Counted from the stretch's first letter, positions 9,407-18,165 are shown. The stretch: DNA of 64,000 nt from Chitinophaga sp. Cy-1792 (GCF_011752935.1 NZ_VWWO01000003.1:62001-126000); one strand, 5' to 3'. A program made the numbers and translations. Notes: a model not told the origin generated them from the letters alone.

Positions 9407-9428
9407 GAGTGGCCTGTCCAGGCCACCC
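9407..9428. repeat. Stem-loop 3 of the set (GTCC loop)
   Basis: GTGGCCT pairs with AGGCCAC around a GTCC loop; the outer G-C pair closes across one A-C mismatch, giving the same 22-base span as the two preceding copies. It lies 320 bases after stem-loop 2. Confidence 0.6.
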
Positions 9429-9586
9429 ACTTTAAAAATAATCCGTGGTGTAAGATTCCGCTTAGAGATAAAAATGTACTGCACGCATATACGCTGTGGA
9501 CTTGTAGCTGCATAAAGACGCTCTCTGCAATTGAAACACCAGGTCAGCATACTTCATTTAGGGTGGTACTTTTAATAATCTAGACA

Positions 9587-9610
9587 GAGGCCGTTTTTCT
9601 AAATGGCCTC
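9587..9610. repeat. Stem-loop 4 of the set (10-bp stem, TTCT loop)
   Basis: GAGGCCGTTT pairs with AAATGGCCTC (one G-T pair) around TTCT. It lies 65 bases upstream of the aldo/keto reductase start and could sit in its leader. Confidence 0.55.
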
Positions 9611-9675
9611 CCAGTTTCTTCCTGACGCTAATGTGCAGCCGATTTAGTACTTTTCCGGCAGGAAAATCAGGTGTT

Positions 9676-10575
9676 ATGAAATATAATCAACTGGGGAAAT
9701 CTGCATTACAGGTAAGCGAAATTGCCTTCGGATGTATGTCGCTGACAAAAGGTGCCGCGGATAATATAAGGCTGATCCATGCCGCAATGGCAGCAGGTAT
9801 CAACCTGTTTGATACGGCGGACCTATACGATCACGGCGATAATGAACGTATGCTGGGAGAAGCCCTGAAAGATACACGCAGAGAGGAGGTGATCATTGCC
9901 ACGAAAGTAGGTAACCAATGGAGAGCAGATAAAAGCGGTTGGGATTGGAACCCACGTAAAGACTATATCATCGCTGCAGTGGAAGAGAGTCTGCGCCGCC
10001 TCCATACAGATTATATCGATCTGTATCAGCTGCATGGCGGAACAATCGAAGATCCTGTCAGTGAAACGATAGAAGCCTTTGAAACGCTGGTACAGCAAGG
10101 AAAGATCCGCTACTACGGTATTTCGTCCATACGCCCGGAGGTTATCCGCGCCTATGTACAACAGTCAAACATCGTCAGCGTAATGATGCAATACAGTCTG
10201 CTGGACAGGCGCCCGGAAGAAGCGGCATTACCGCTGCTGCTGGAGCATAACATTGGCGTACTCGCCAGGGGGACGGTAGCAAAAGGACTGCTGGCAGGCA
10301 AGGAACCGGCCAGTTACCTCAATTTTTCTGCTGACCAGGTAGCTGCAGCTGCCGCGGCAGTGGCCCGTGAATCGGTACCGGGAAGAGGTCCGGCGGAAAC
10401 AGCCATCCGCTATGTATTACAGCAACCCGCTGTTAGCAGCGCTGTACTAGGTATTCGCACAGACAAACATCTACAGGATGCCCTGGCTGCAGATAAGGCC
10501 CCGGCGCTGGACGAAAAAACCATCGCTGCCTTGTCGGCAAGTATTCCTGCCAACGTCTATGAACAATACAGGTAA
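9676..10575 (+). CDS. Aldo/keto reductase
   Basis: The ATG at 9676 is chosen because the domain starts directly with M-K-Y-N-Q-L-G-K-S-A-L; an upstream in-frame ATG would add 15 residues without homology. At 299 residues it is a complete single-domain AKR: F-D-T-A-D-L-Y residues hold the catalytic Asp and Tyr, A-T-K-V-G the catalytic Lys, and Y-Q-L-H-G the His. The NADPH-binding end has the usual R-G-T-V-A-K-G-L and A-I-R-Y-V-L. It belongs to the group that reduces aldehydes and sugar-derived ketones. The substrate is unknown. A DJ-1/PfpI gene follows 52 bases later in the same direction, and a shared role in carbonyl detoxification is possible. Confidence 0.9.
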   Translation: MKYNQLGKSALQVSEIAFGCMSLTKGAADNIRLIHAAMAAGINLFDTADLYDHGDNERMLGEALKDTRREEVIIATKVGNQWRADKSGWDWNPRKDYIIAAVEESLRRLHTDYIDLYQLHGGTIEDPVSETIEAFETLVQQGKIRYYGISSIRPEVIRAYVQQSNIVSVMMQYSLLDRRPEEAALPLLLEHNIGVLARGTVAKGLLAGKEPASYLNFSADQVAAAAAAVARESVPGRGPAETAIRYVLQQPAVSSAVLGIRTDKHLQDALAADKAPALDEKTIAALSASIPANVYEQYR

Positions 10576-10627
10576 CTAACCTGCAGGCATAAACGTTATA
10601 TTGTTGTCCAAAACAAATACCGCTGTT

Positions 10628-11323
10628 ATGCAAAAGCTAAAAGTTGGGATGCTATTGTTTCCGGACATGACCATCCTGGATTTCACCGGTCCATATGAGG
10701 TTTTTAGCAAAGCCTGGTGCTTTGAAGTGATTCCGGTAGCCGTTAATACCGACCCGGTTAAGGTAGAAGGTGGCCTCATCATCCAGGCTGCCGTGAGCTA
10801 TCACGACTGCCCACAGCTGGATGTCATCTTCGTACCTGGCGGAAAAGGAATCAACCCCTTACTGACCGATAAACAAACGATCAGCTTTTTGCAGCAACAG
10901 GCAGAAAAAGCCCGGTATATCACCTCCGTTTGTACCGGCGCCCTGGTATTGGCCGCAGCAGGATTGCTGGATGGCTATAAAGCCACCACACACTGGCGCT
11001 CGCTCGAACTGCTACGCATGTTTGGCGTGGAAACAGTAGAAGCGCGGGTGGTGAAAGACCGCAACCGCATTACCGGCGGTGGCGTCACTGCCGGCATCGA
11101 CTTCGGACTATCCTTTGCGGCCACCATCGCAGGTGAAGAGCTGGCCAAAGTAATCCAGCTCCAGCTGGAATATAACCCGCAACCGCCATTTCATGCAGGA
11201 TCTCCTAAAACTGCTGAAATGCCTGTACTGCAAAAAACAAGAGAACTGACACAACTGATGCTCGAAACCAGGAAGAAAATTATTAAAGAACTCCTGTCAA
11301 CTTCTTTACAGACTAACAGCTGA
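10628..11323 (+). CDS. DJ-1/PfpI family protein (isonitrile hydratase-like)
   Basis: The start at 10628 gives MQKLKVGMLLFPDMTILDF, the usual first strand of the family; nine more residues would come from an upstream ATG. The nucleophile elbow is S-V-C-T-G-A-L-V-L (about residue 100), with the T-H-W motif that follows it in the isonitrile hydratase and AraC-associated group, and the acidic D-F-T-G-P-Y-E near residue 18. A C-terminal helical tail extends about 40 residues past the core. Cytoplasmic. Family members hydrate isonitriles, deglycate or act as amidases; the T-x-H-W motif favours isonitrile hydratase-like chemistry, but that is an inference. Confidence 0.85.
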   Translation: MQKLKVGMLLFPDMTILDFTGPYEVFSKAWCFEVIPVAVNTDPVKVEGGLIIQAAVSYHDCPQLDVIFVPGGKGINPLLTDKQTISFLQQQAEKARYITSVCTGALVLAAAGLLDGYKATTHWRSLELLRMFGVETVEARVVKDRNRITGGGVTAGIDFGLSFAATIAGEELAKVIQLQLEYNPQPPFHAGSPKTAEMPVLQKTRELTQLMLETRKKIIKELLSTSLQTNS

Positions 11324-11501
11324 TAACGTTTTTTATCGTTTCAGCCCGGCCTTTCCGGCACTGATAACTGCGCTATTTTTGCACAAAAAATCAGCTAAAT
11401 CCATTTTTTTTATTTTTTCTGTAGATAAAAACCTTATTGATAGCAGCTTCCAGAAACCGATGACCAAAATCATTGATCGTAAAATCAATTAAAAGTAACT
11501 T

Positions 11502-12341
11502 ATGATGAATAGTACGATGAAAAACATCGCCGGACTCGCAACAGCAATGCTGATGCTATTGTGTTGCACCCGATGTGCACATAACCCTTATGCGGCCACG
11601 AACAAAAAATACCGCCACCAGGCGAAGGCGCTCAGCAAAACGGTAAAGCAACAGCCCTCCGGTTTAAAAGGCGCCGACGGTATTCAGGCCCCATATTGGG
11701 TAGGTACTACCAATTTCAATTTGCGTAAACCAAATTTTGTTATCATCCACCATACTGCCCAGAACTCCTGTGAGCAGACCCTGAAAACCTTCACCCTTGA
11801 ACGGACACAGGTAAGCGCCCACTACGTAGTATGCAGAAATGGTATGGTACATCATATGCTGAACGACTACCTCAGGGCATGGCATGGTGGCCTCGCCAAA
11901 TGGGGAAATCTGACAGATATTAACTCATCGTCCATAGGGATTGAACTCGATAATAACGGTGCTGAGCCCTTCCCGGATGTCCAGATCCAAAGCCTGATCA
12001 TACTCCTGGACTCCCTGAAACACCGCTACAGCATCCCGGTCGCTAATTTTATCGGACACGGAGATATCGCACCAGTAAGGAAAAATGACCCCAGCAGACT
12101 ATTCCCATGGCAACAACTTGCCGAAAAAGGCTTCGGACTCTGGTACGATGATACCACCAATATCTCCGTACCACAGTACTTCAACGACCTTCAGGCACTT
12201 CGTATAATCGGTTACGATATAAGAGATACCTCCGCCGCAGTGATGGCCTTTAAAAGGCATTTTATCCCACAGGATACACTGCCCGGATTTTCAGAGAATG
12301 ACAGGAAAATACTCTGGAGCCTGCAACAGAAAAATCAATAA
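11502..12341 (+). CDS. N-acetylmuramoyl-L-alanine amidase, AmiD-like (exported)
   Basis: 279 residues with a hydrophobic signal and Cys residues (LLCCTRCAH) that could form a lipobox, so an outer-membrane or periplasmic lipoprotein is likely. The Amidase_2 domain begins at V-I-I-H-H-T (zinc His), continues with V-S-A-H-Y-V-V, W-H-G-G and S-I-G-I-E-L (catalytic Glu region) and ends in G-H-G-D-I-A-P-x-R-K-x-D-P with the last His and Asp zinc ligands. Such enzymes cut the amide between muramic acid and the stem peptide in wall recycling. A TATTTTTG promoter-like element (11374-11381) lies 120 bases upstream of the ATG. Confidence 0.9.
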   Translation: MMNSTMKNIAGLATAMLMLLCCTRCAHNPYAATNKKYRHQAKALSKTVKQQPSGLKGADGIQAPYWVGTTNFNLRKPNFVIIHHTAQNSCEQTLKTFTLERTQVSAHYVVCRNGMVHHMLNDYLRAWHGGLAKWGNLTDINSSSIGIELDNNGAEPFPDVQIQSLIILLDSLKHRYSIPVANFIGHGDIAPVRKNDPSRLFPWQQLAEKGFGLWYDDTTNISVPQYFNDLQALRIIGYDIRDTSAAVMAFKRHFIPQDTLPGFSENDRKILWSLQQKNQ

Positions 12342-12474
12342 GCAGGATTACAGCGGTTTTTCAGTCTGATGTGGATCGCTTTCATCTCTTGAGAATATAC
12401 AAATAGACGAACCCCTTCTTGTGGTATCCTTTTAATGATTTTTGGGGTTTACAATTGAAACATTATAATCATAG

Positions 12475-12503
12475 AATCCCGGCTTCCGCCGGGATTATTT
12501 TTT
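12475..12503 (+). terminator. Intrinsic terminator downstream of the amidase
   Basis: A nine-base stem (AATCCCGGC / GCCGGGATT) with a TTCC loop is followed by ATTTTTTG. It ends the transcript from the amidase about 130 bases after its stop codon. Confidence 0.75.
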
Positions 12504-12638
12504 GTAAAGTCAGATAAATATAGTATTTTAATAATAGGTACAAAGAACCAAAACCAAAGTCTGTAATTCCACACGATCGTAAACTGATAAGCATCTGAAT
12601 GAATACTTAACTCCCATTCATCATTAATTCCACATGCC

Positions 12639-13028
12639 ATGAAAATTCATCTCAAATCCCTTTTATTACTGGTAATACCAGTGACGATACTGCTATGCAC
12701 CAGGAAATCTGCAGCTGCGTATACCCCTACAGGTTACACCAACAAAGATACCTGTCTCGTTAAAAAAGATTTCAGCTACGACTTCCCCGACAGTCTGCGT
12801 AAAAAAATTAATCTCCTCATCGAAGATAAACTCAGCGGAGGCATTAATGAAAAAGGCGTAGTCACCTGGGAAAACTCTCCCGATGCGCCTGAATACTACC
12901 AGGTTATCCTCCGGAAAAATAAAATAACCATGAAATACAAAGGGACCGTATGCCTGGACCAGGACAAAATGGTCTGGGACAATTTCAAATCCTGCGACGA
13001 AGAGCTAAAGAAATTACTGAATAAGTAA
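12639..13028 (+). CDS. Small secreted hypothetical protein
   Basis: 129 residues with a signal peptide (MKIHLKSLLLLVIPVTILL, cleavage near AAA). The mature part has about 105 residues, is charged and includes two Cys (C-L-V-K-K near the start, C-L-D-Q and later K-S-C-D-E-E). No known domain is recognised. It lies alone between the amidase terminator and a convergent GH105 gene, and ends in a transcript that shares a terminator with it. Confidence 0.65.
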   Translation: MKIHLKSLLLLVIPVTILLCTRKSAAAYTPTGYTNKDTCLVKKDFSYDFPDSLRKKINLLIEDKLSGGINEKGVVTWENSPDAPEYYQVILRKNKITMKYKGTVCLDQDKMVWDNFKSCDEELKKLLNK

Positions 13029-13103
13029 CTAGTCCGATCTTAAAGAATGGTATTGGCCGAAATCTGGCTACCTGTACCACCAATCAACAATCAGCCATAT
13101 AAA

Positions 13104-13131
13104 AAAAGGGTGCCTGTAAAAAGGCACCCTT
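13104..13131. terminator. Bidirectional intrinsic terminator
   Basis: A stem formed by AAGGGTGCC and GGCACCCTT with an eight-base loop (TGTAAAAA) is preceded by an A-run. It lies between the convergent small secreted gene and the GH105 gene. The A-run gives a U-tract on the minus strand. Confidence 0.75.
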
Positions 13132-13157
13132 GTGATTTATTCATATTTGATTCACGA

Positions 13158-14399
13158 TTATTTTTTCTTTGGCGGATTAGCCGCATGGTATCTTGCTACT
13201 TCAATACCTGCCTCAATTACAGGGCCAACGCCATGGAAGTCGTTCAGCTCTGTCGGGCGGTTATAGTAGAAAGAAATATCCGCAGAGGTATTGGTGCCGA
13301 TGCAAACGTCTTTCAGCTGCCCGTCTTCTGTAATCTTCTCTTTTACCAGTCCTTCCCAGCCTTTTTCCGCAATGGTGATATAACGTTTGTCTAACCAGCC
13401 ATCGTTAACACCTTTCGCGATGCAATACACAAACATGGCGGTGCAGGAAGTTTCTGTATAGGAATCATTACGATCGAGTACCTGGTGCCAGATACCGCTG
13501 GCCGACTGATAAGGCGCCACGCCGAGTATCTGCCTGGTTACGTCAGCAATGACTTCTGCACGACCCGGATGATTTTCCGGCAGGTAGTTCAGCAGCTGCA
13601 CTTTTGCCAGCATGATCCAGCCATTGGCACGGCCCCAGTGTGCAACGCCCTGTCTTTTCAGGTCTTCGTAATAGTAATGCACATATAAGCCTGCTTTCTC
13701 GTCCCAGAGGTAGTGGGAAAAATGTTTTATCTGCGCTACTGCGTCATCGAAATATTTTTTATCACCACTCAGTTTTCCCATCCTGGCAAGGAAAGGAACG
13801 CTCATATACAGGTCATCGCCCCACAGCGTCCATTTGTAAGGGTTAGGACGACATAACGTTCCGTCAGGCAGGCGCTCCTGCTTATTGCTGATATGATTTG
13901 CTGCATTGTCGATATATGCTTTATAATCCGGGCGTTTCACGGAGTTATACACATCGATAACACTGGCCCCCATAGCCCCGCAATCGTCCAGTACCCTGGT
14001 ATTGATGAGCTGGTTAAATGGATAGCCGGAATATTTCTCCCCGGCTTTCTGACGGGCTTCAAAATATTTATAGTTGTCAAAAGCAAAAGCCACATGCTGT
14101 TTGGCGAAATTGCTGTACTTGTCATCTTTCAGGTAAGCACCCAGGTCCACCATGGCAATATTCAATACCCCGTTAGGATAATGCCATTCACTTAAATGAT
14201 CGGAGATTTTCGCTTTAACGCTGGCGGGAATGTCTTTACTTACTGTATAAGTCTGGTTATTATCTCCAATAAACTTAAAGGCAGCATGGGCAACCGCGTA
14301 ATCAGCTACTTTACGGACAACCGCGGCATCGTCTATGTCCTGCGCGGAACATATACCGGAAATGCCGAGTCCAAGGCATAGTAAGGCTAGTTTAGTCAT
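13158..14399 (-). CDS. GH105-type unsaturated rhamnogalacturonyl hydrolase (exported)
   Basis: 413 residues with a signal peptide (cleavage near GICSAQ). It is an (alpha/alpha)6-barrel protein: W-G-R-A-N-G-W near residue 250 is the diagnostic motif of GH88/GH105, with D-D-L-Y-M-S-V-P-F-L and R-L-P-D-G-T-L upstream and a D-D-C-G-A-M-G segment. GH105 enzymes (YteR, YesR) act on the unsaturated uronic acid left by pectin lyases on rhamnogalacturonan. Export to the periplasm fits oligosaccharides taken up by an outer-membrane transporter. A LacI-type operator lies 44 bases upstream of the start codon, so the gene is probably sugar-regulated. It is not in a polysaccharide utilisation locus here. 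Confidence 0.9.
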   Translation of the reverse strand: MTKLALLCLGLGISGICSAQDIDDAAVVRKVADYAVAHAAFKFIGDNNQTYTVSKDIPASVKAKISDHLSEWHYPNGVLNIAMVDLGAYLKDDKYSNFAKQHVAFAFDNYKYFEARQKAGEKYSGYPFNQLINTRVLDDCGAMGASVIDVYNSVKRPDYKAYIDNAANHISNKQERLPDGTLCRPNPYKWTLWGDDLYMSVPFLARMGKLSGDKKYFDDAVAQIKHFSHYLWDEKAGLYVHYYYEDLKRQGVAHWGRANGWIMLAKVQLLNYLPENHPGRAEVIADVTRQILGVAPYQSASGIWHQVLDRNDSYTETSCTAMFVYCIAKGVNDGWLDKRYITIAEKGWEGLVKEKITEDGQLKDVCIGTNTSADISFYYNRPTELNDFHGVGPVIEAGIEVARYHAANPPKKK

Positions 14400-14442
14400 A
14401 ACGGGTGTGGATATTTAGATCCAATATAGAACTGATTTTTGT

Positions 14443-14464
14443 TTTATGCAAACGATTGCATAAA
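14443..14464. promoter_or_regulatory. LacI-family-type operator upstream of GH105
   Basis: TTTATGCAAACGATTGCATA is a 22-base near-palindrome (20 of 22 positions symmetric) around a CG centre. The half-sites ATGCAAACG and TTGCAT match the LacI/GalR operator core. It lies 44-65 bases upstream of the GH105 start codon and also about 140 bases upstream of the divergent lipoprotein. No LacI gene is in the window. Confidence 0.7.
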
Positions 14465-14605
14465 ATTATCATTTTTCGATAGTATTATGCTTAGGGATCA
14501 AAAATTTGCAAGGATAGCTTACAATAACGGAAAGTTTATAACTTAGTGAATCTCAGAATAGCCCGAATGGCTAAACGAAAAAGCCGGTAGTCCGGGGAAA
14601 CGCCT

Positions 14606-15223
14606 ATGTATAAATTGATGTGTATACTGCTGATGACAACGGCAGTTGCGTGTAACAACCAACCGGCCACAGACGAAACAGAACAGGTGGCAGTGGCAGC
14701 ACCGGCAGAAGATGCGGAAATAACAGGGTCAGAGTGGAATGGCGTACAGGAAGCCCATGCAGATATAGACTGGGAAAAGATAGAAGTATTTGATTTTTCC
14801 AGGTCTGTTGTAGATAAACACCTGCCTTTATATGGCCCCCGCCAGCAATTTGAAGCGCTTTGGGGAAAAGCTGATAGTCTGGTTACACCCGACTACGAAG
14901 AGGTATGCGGTGCGCAGTTTGATGATGAGTTCTCCTATTATTACCGCCATGGTTCCAGGTTTGAACTATGCCGCGATTCTATAGTGTGCGACAAATACGT
15001 GTTTTCACCCACGGCGGTGATCTCCAGCGGCAAAATTTCCCTTTCGGCCGCCACCACCTGGGAACAGGCACGCAAACTGTTTCCAATGGCCGCCAGACAG
15101 GCGGATAATGAAGGCAGTACAGAAATGCTCATGCTGCGCGAGTCGCCCGATGGTGATGCCGGCCTTCAGCTGCAATTCAGGAATGGCAAATTATATAGTA
15201 TCAGTTATAATCTGCCATGCTAG
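14606..15223 (+). CDS. Hypothetical lipoprotein
   Basis: 205 residues with a lipoprotein signal (MYKLMCILLMTTAVACNN, Cys near residue 16). The mature part is acidic with Ala/Glu-rich linker, then a globular region with four Cys (V-C-G-A, L-C-R-D, V-C-D-K and the C-terminal P-C) and many aromatic residues. No known domain is recognised. It has no obvious partner, is convergent with lutC (21-base gap) and divergent from GH105. A role in stress or the envelope is possible but not shown. Confidence 0.65.
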   Translation: MYKLMCILLMTTAVACNNQPATDETEQVAVAAPAEDAEITGSEWNGVQEAHADIDWEKIEVFDFSRSVVDKHLPLYGPRQQFEALWGKADSLVTPDYEEVCGAQFDDEFSYYYRHGSRFELCRDSIVCDKYVFSPTAVISSGKISLSAATTWEQARKLFPMAARQADNEGSTEMLMLRESPDGDAGLQLQFRNGKLYSISYNLPC

Positions 15224-15244
15224 CCTGATTGCGGGAAGATATAT

Positions 15245-15832
15245 TTAAACAAGATAAACACTTAAGCTACGCGCACCCTGGGCGCCATGGACTAATACTG
15301 CCCCGATATCTGCCGTTGCAGACGGCCCCATCATAAAACAGCCATAGGCAGTATCGTCGAGGAATACACGCATATAGGCATCGTACATATCTGCTACCAG
15401 TTCTGTTGGTTGTAGTAAGATGACCAGGTGTTGAGATAAAAATCCAAGTGAATTGACCACCAGGTCTTCCTGCGTAAGCCATACCATTCCATTTTCAGCA
15501 ACGCCAAAACGCGCACGGATAATACCAACATCTACATCGGCCAGGTCATGCGGGTTCTTAATGCTGTGAATGTCGAGGTTACCTTTCAGGTCAGGGGTGG
15601 CTGAACAGATCACGCTGGCATCTCCATACTGCTCTTCCAGCAAAGCCTGTGCTGCTGCCAGACTAGCCGGTTTATACAGGGTGGCGCCCGCCTCTCTGAT
15701 ACGTTCTTCAAATGCCGGTAACATAACTGTAATGGTTTTAGCGAATGCCGGTGTTTCCGGATAGGCTACCTTTTCTGAGGGGAGGTTGCTACGAACGGCC
15801 TCCATTACCTGGTCACGTGGGTTGAGATTCAT
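15245..15832 (-). CDS. lutC: LutC/YkgG-like LUD-domain lactate utilisation protein
   Basis: The start at 15832 (M-N-L-N-P-R-D-Q) is preferred over an upstream in-frame ATG at 15955, which would run into the lutB coding sequence. 195 residues hold one LUD domain: an N-terminal helix, then the central A-D-V-G-I-I-R-A-R-F-G-V-A-E-N-G and C-terminal G-P-S-A-T-A-D-I and H-G-A-Q-G-A-R. The domain is a component of the LutABC L-lactate oxidation system, where the protein supports the iron-sulfur flavin-free oxidation complex. The gene is the last of the operon and overlaps nothing, separated from lutB by 31 bases. Confidence 0.9.
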   Translation of the reverse strand: MNLNPRDQVMEAVRSNLPSEKVAYPETPAFAKTITVMLPAFEERIREAGATLYKPASLAAAQALLEEQYGDASVICSATPDLKGNLDIHSIKNPHDLADVDVGIIRARFGVAENGMVWLTQEDLVVNSLGFLSQHLVILLQPTELVADMYDAYMRVFLDDTAYGCFMMGPSATADIGAVLVHGAQGARSLSVYLV

Positions 15833-15863
15833 CTTGCTGGGTTTTAGATGTAAAAGTTGCGGT

Positions 15864-17276
15864 TTAAAGTTCTTTTGGTGATGGTTCCTTGTCTGGTTGT
15901 TTATATTGTAGGTACCATTCTCTGAAGGTTTGCTTTGCGAAATGCGGTAACTCACGGTGACGCCCCCACGGGTTCAGACTACGATTGTACAGTAAAAAAT
16001 GAGGCGTGATTTTCATAGCTGCGCTGGCAGCCGTTTCCGCACCATGAAACAACCCGGGGTGCTCAAATACCTTTCCGGCCGCGCCAAAGGCCAGTCGCCT
16101 GCTGATAGGCAGGTATTTCTTCTCTGCCATTACCTTCCTCCATTTTAATATCTGGTCGCTGATATCAATCTTCACCGGACATACTTCCGTACAGGAGCCA
16201 CATAAGGTAGAGTGGTAAGGTAATTCGCTGTATTTGGATTCATCAAATGTAGGATCAAGTATAATACCGATAGGCCCCGAATAGGTAGCGCCATAAGCCA
16301 ATCCGCCGCTACGGCGGTACACCGGGCAGGTATTCATGCAGGCGCCGCAACGAATGCACTTCAGCGAATGCCAGAAGTCGGGAAGCCCCAGCCGCTTGCT
16401 TCGGCCATTATCGGTAAGTATGATATGAAGTTCTCCACCATTCCGGGGGCCGGTAAAATGAGAGGTGTACTGCGTAGCCAGCGTCCCCAGGGCACTGCGC
16501 GACAACAACCGGATAAATATTCCCAGGTCCTGCACCTTCGGCAACAGTTTTTCTATACCTATGGAAGCGATATGCACCGGCGGCACGCTGGCGCCTATAT
16601 CGGCATTGCCTTCGTTGGTACATACCACGAAGCTGCCGGTTTCTGCTATGGCGAAATTAGCCCCTGTCATACCGGCGCCGGCTTTCAGAAAGCGCTGCCG
16701 CGCATCCTGCCGCATGGCTTCAGTAAGGTACTGCGGGTCTGCATTATTGGGGTCTGTACCGATAGCTTTGGCAAATATCTCCGCAATATCTCCTGCCGTT
16801 TTATGAATGGCAGGCATGACTATATGACTGGGCGGCTGATTATCCAGCTGCTGTATACGCTCTCCCAGGTCGGATTCCGTAACGGTGATGCCACGGGTTT
16901 CGAGGAAGGCGGTCATATTACATTCTTCCTGCAGCATGGACTTACTCTTAATAACCGAATTTATATTTCTGGAAGAAAGAATATCCAGTACATGCTGGTT
17001 ATGTTCTGCGGCATCGCGGGCCCAGTATACTTTTGCACCATGCCGTGTTGCATTCGCTTCAAACAGCTCCAGGTAATGATCAAGATGGGTGAGCGTATGG
17101 GCCTTTATCTGCGAAGCCAGATCACGCAATGCTTCCCATTCAGGAACAGCCCTGGCAGCAGCATCTCTTTTCATCCTTGCCGCCCACAGGTGCTCATCAT
17201 GAAAGGGTTCATGAATATCGTCCTTGTCAATAAAAGCAGCAGCATTGGCTGCTACATCCACACGTTTTGATGACAT
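15864..17276 (-). CDS. lutB: LutB/LldF-type L-lactate oxidation iron-sulfur protein
   Basis: 470 residues. The N-terminal 300 residues form a LUD domain (A-G-M-T-G-A-N-F-A-I-A-E-T-G-S near 210). Two 4Fe-4S motifs follow: C-I-R-C-G-A-C-M-N-T-C-P-V near 305 and C-G-S-C-T-E-V-C-P-V near 360. A C-terminal R-R-L-A-F-G-A-A-G-K helical end is also typical. LutB transfers electrons in the oxidation of L-lactate to pyruvate. It starts nine bases after the lutA stop codon, which is consistent with translational coupling. Confidence 0.95.
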   Translation of the reverse strand: MSSKRVDVAANAAAFIDKDDIHEPFHDEHLWAARMKRDAAARAVPEWEALRDLASQIKAHTLTHLDHYLELFEANATRHGAKVYWARDAAEHNQHVLDILSSRNINSVIKSKSMLQEECNMTAFLETRGITVTESDLGERIQQLDNQPPSHIVMPAIHKTAGDIAEIFAKAIGTDPNNADPQYLTEAMRQDARQRFLKAGAGMTGANFAIAETGSFVVCTNEGNADIGASVPPVHIASIGIEKLLPKVQDLGIFIRLLSRSALGTLATQYTSHFTGPRNGGELHIILTDNGRSKRLGLPDFWHSLKCIRCGACMNTCPVYRRSGGLAYGATYSGPIGIILDPTFDESKYSELPYHSTLCGSCTEVCPVKIDISDQILKWRKVMAEKKYLPISRRLAFGAAGKVFEHPGLFHGAETAASAAMKITPHFLLYNRSLNPWGRHRELPHFAKQTFREWYLQYKQPDKEPSPKEL

Positions 17277-17285
17277 ATGATCCGG

Positions 17286-18029
17286 TTAAAAAGGTCCTCC
17301 GTTCAATACCTGTGCAATGTGTATAAACTTCAGGTGCATGCCGGCTTTCCTGGCAATGCCCTGCTGGTGCATCAGGCACGACATATCCGGAGAAATGATA
17401 AACTCCGCTTCATGCCTGAGATAATCATGGATTCGGTCCAGCCCCATACGGGCGCTTACTGCTTCATCTGTCACGCAAAAGGTGCCACCAAAACCACAAC
17501 ATTCGTCGGGGCGGTCCAGCTGCACCAGCTCCAGCCCTTCCACCATTTGCAGCAGCTTCTCACTTTTGTTGAAATACGGGCCCATATGTTCGCTGGGCTG
17601 CGCTATGTGAAGGCCGCGAATAGAACTGCAACTGTTATGCAGACTAGCTTTATACCGGAAATAAGCCCATGGAAAGGCGCTGACACCCAGCACATCGTGC
17701 AGAAACTCTACCAGCTCCCAGGTATTGTTGCGTACCTGTGTAACTGCTTCCGTTTGGGGGATGGCATCAAAATGCTGACGCACATGCTTTACACAACTGC
17801 CTGCCGGCCCTACGATATAATCGAACCCTTTAAAATTTTCCACAAATAGCTGTTCGGCGGCTGCGGAGTTGGCGTTGTCGCCTTCATTGGCCATAGGCTG
17901 GCCGCAACAGGTCTGATTCAGGGGGTATACCACTTCTACACCAAAACGCTCCAATAGCTCATGGGTGGCTATTCCTGCCTCAGGATAAATAGCATCAATG
18001 TAACAAGGTATGAACAGCGCTACCTTCAT
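17286..18029 (-). CDS. lutA: LutA/GlcF-like cysteine-rich (Fe-S)-binding oxidoreductase subunit
   Basis: 247 residues with two CCG domains, the hallmark of LutA/YkgE: T-C-C-G-Q-P near residue 40 and E-C-C-G-F-G-G-T-F near 170, each supplying paired cysteines for an iron-sulfur or zinc site. No signal peptide, so cytoplasmic. It is the first gene of the lutABC operon on the minus strand; together the three products replace a flavin lactate dehydrogenase and pass electrons to the respiratory chain. No regulator or lactate permease is adjacent. Confidence 0.95.
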   Translation of the reverse strand: MKVALFIPCYIDAIYPEAGIATHELLERFGVEVVYPLNQTCCGQPMANEGDNANSAAAEQLFVENFKGFDYIVGPAGSCVKHVRQHFDAIPQTEAVTQVRNNTWELVEFLHDVLGVSAFPWAYFRYKASLHNSCSSIRGLHIAQPSEHMGPYFNKSEKLLQMVEGLELVQLDRPDECCGFGGTFCVTDEAVSARMGLDRIHDYLRHEAEFIISPDMSCLMHQQGIARKAGMHLKFIHIAQVLNGGPF

Positions 18030-18102
18030 ATGATTTCAGATTGTGATGGTACGATTTGAATTAACACATTTGCGCATATTTTGTTGTGTGTAATTAAATG
18101 GA

Positions 18103-18137
18103 AAAAGGTCGTCTCTACCCGGTAGAGACGACCTTTT
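18103..18137. terminator. Intrinsic terminator with CCG triloop and TCTCTAC core
   Basis: A 16-base stem (AAAAGGTCGTCTCTAC and its complement) surrounds a CCG triloop. It ends the SDR transcript, and the A/T-rich flanks make it usable on both strands. The core next to the loop (TCTCTAC-CCG-GTAGAGA) recurs at 21383 and 38238. Confidence 0.85.
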
Positions 18138-18165
18138 ATAAAGATTTTAAAATAATATGCAGCCT

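Larger units (their letters stand above)
8063..9675. other. 1.6-kb gene-free region with scattered hairpins
   Basis: No convincing gene is visible on either strand. The short open frames have no recognisable domains and are interrupted by the hairpins. Features seen: a TATCTTTG promoter-like element (8263-8270, plus strand), four small stem-loops with four-base loops (8641, 9087, 9407, 9587), an 11-bp stem-loop at 9123-9148, a six-base stem at 9238-9256 and two copies of GTTAACCCGTT (near 8556 and 8946). No strong T-tract follows the hairpins, so they are not typical terminators. The region could hold small RNAs or degraded sequence. Confidence 0.6.

Noticed and set aside
16368..17270. A 300-codon open frame antisense to lutB
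   Set aside because: It lies opposite lutB, which has full iron-sulfur motifs; the antisense product has no domain.
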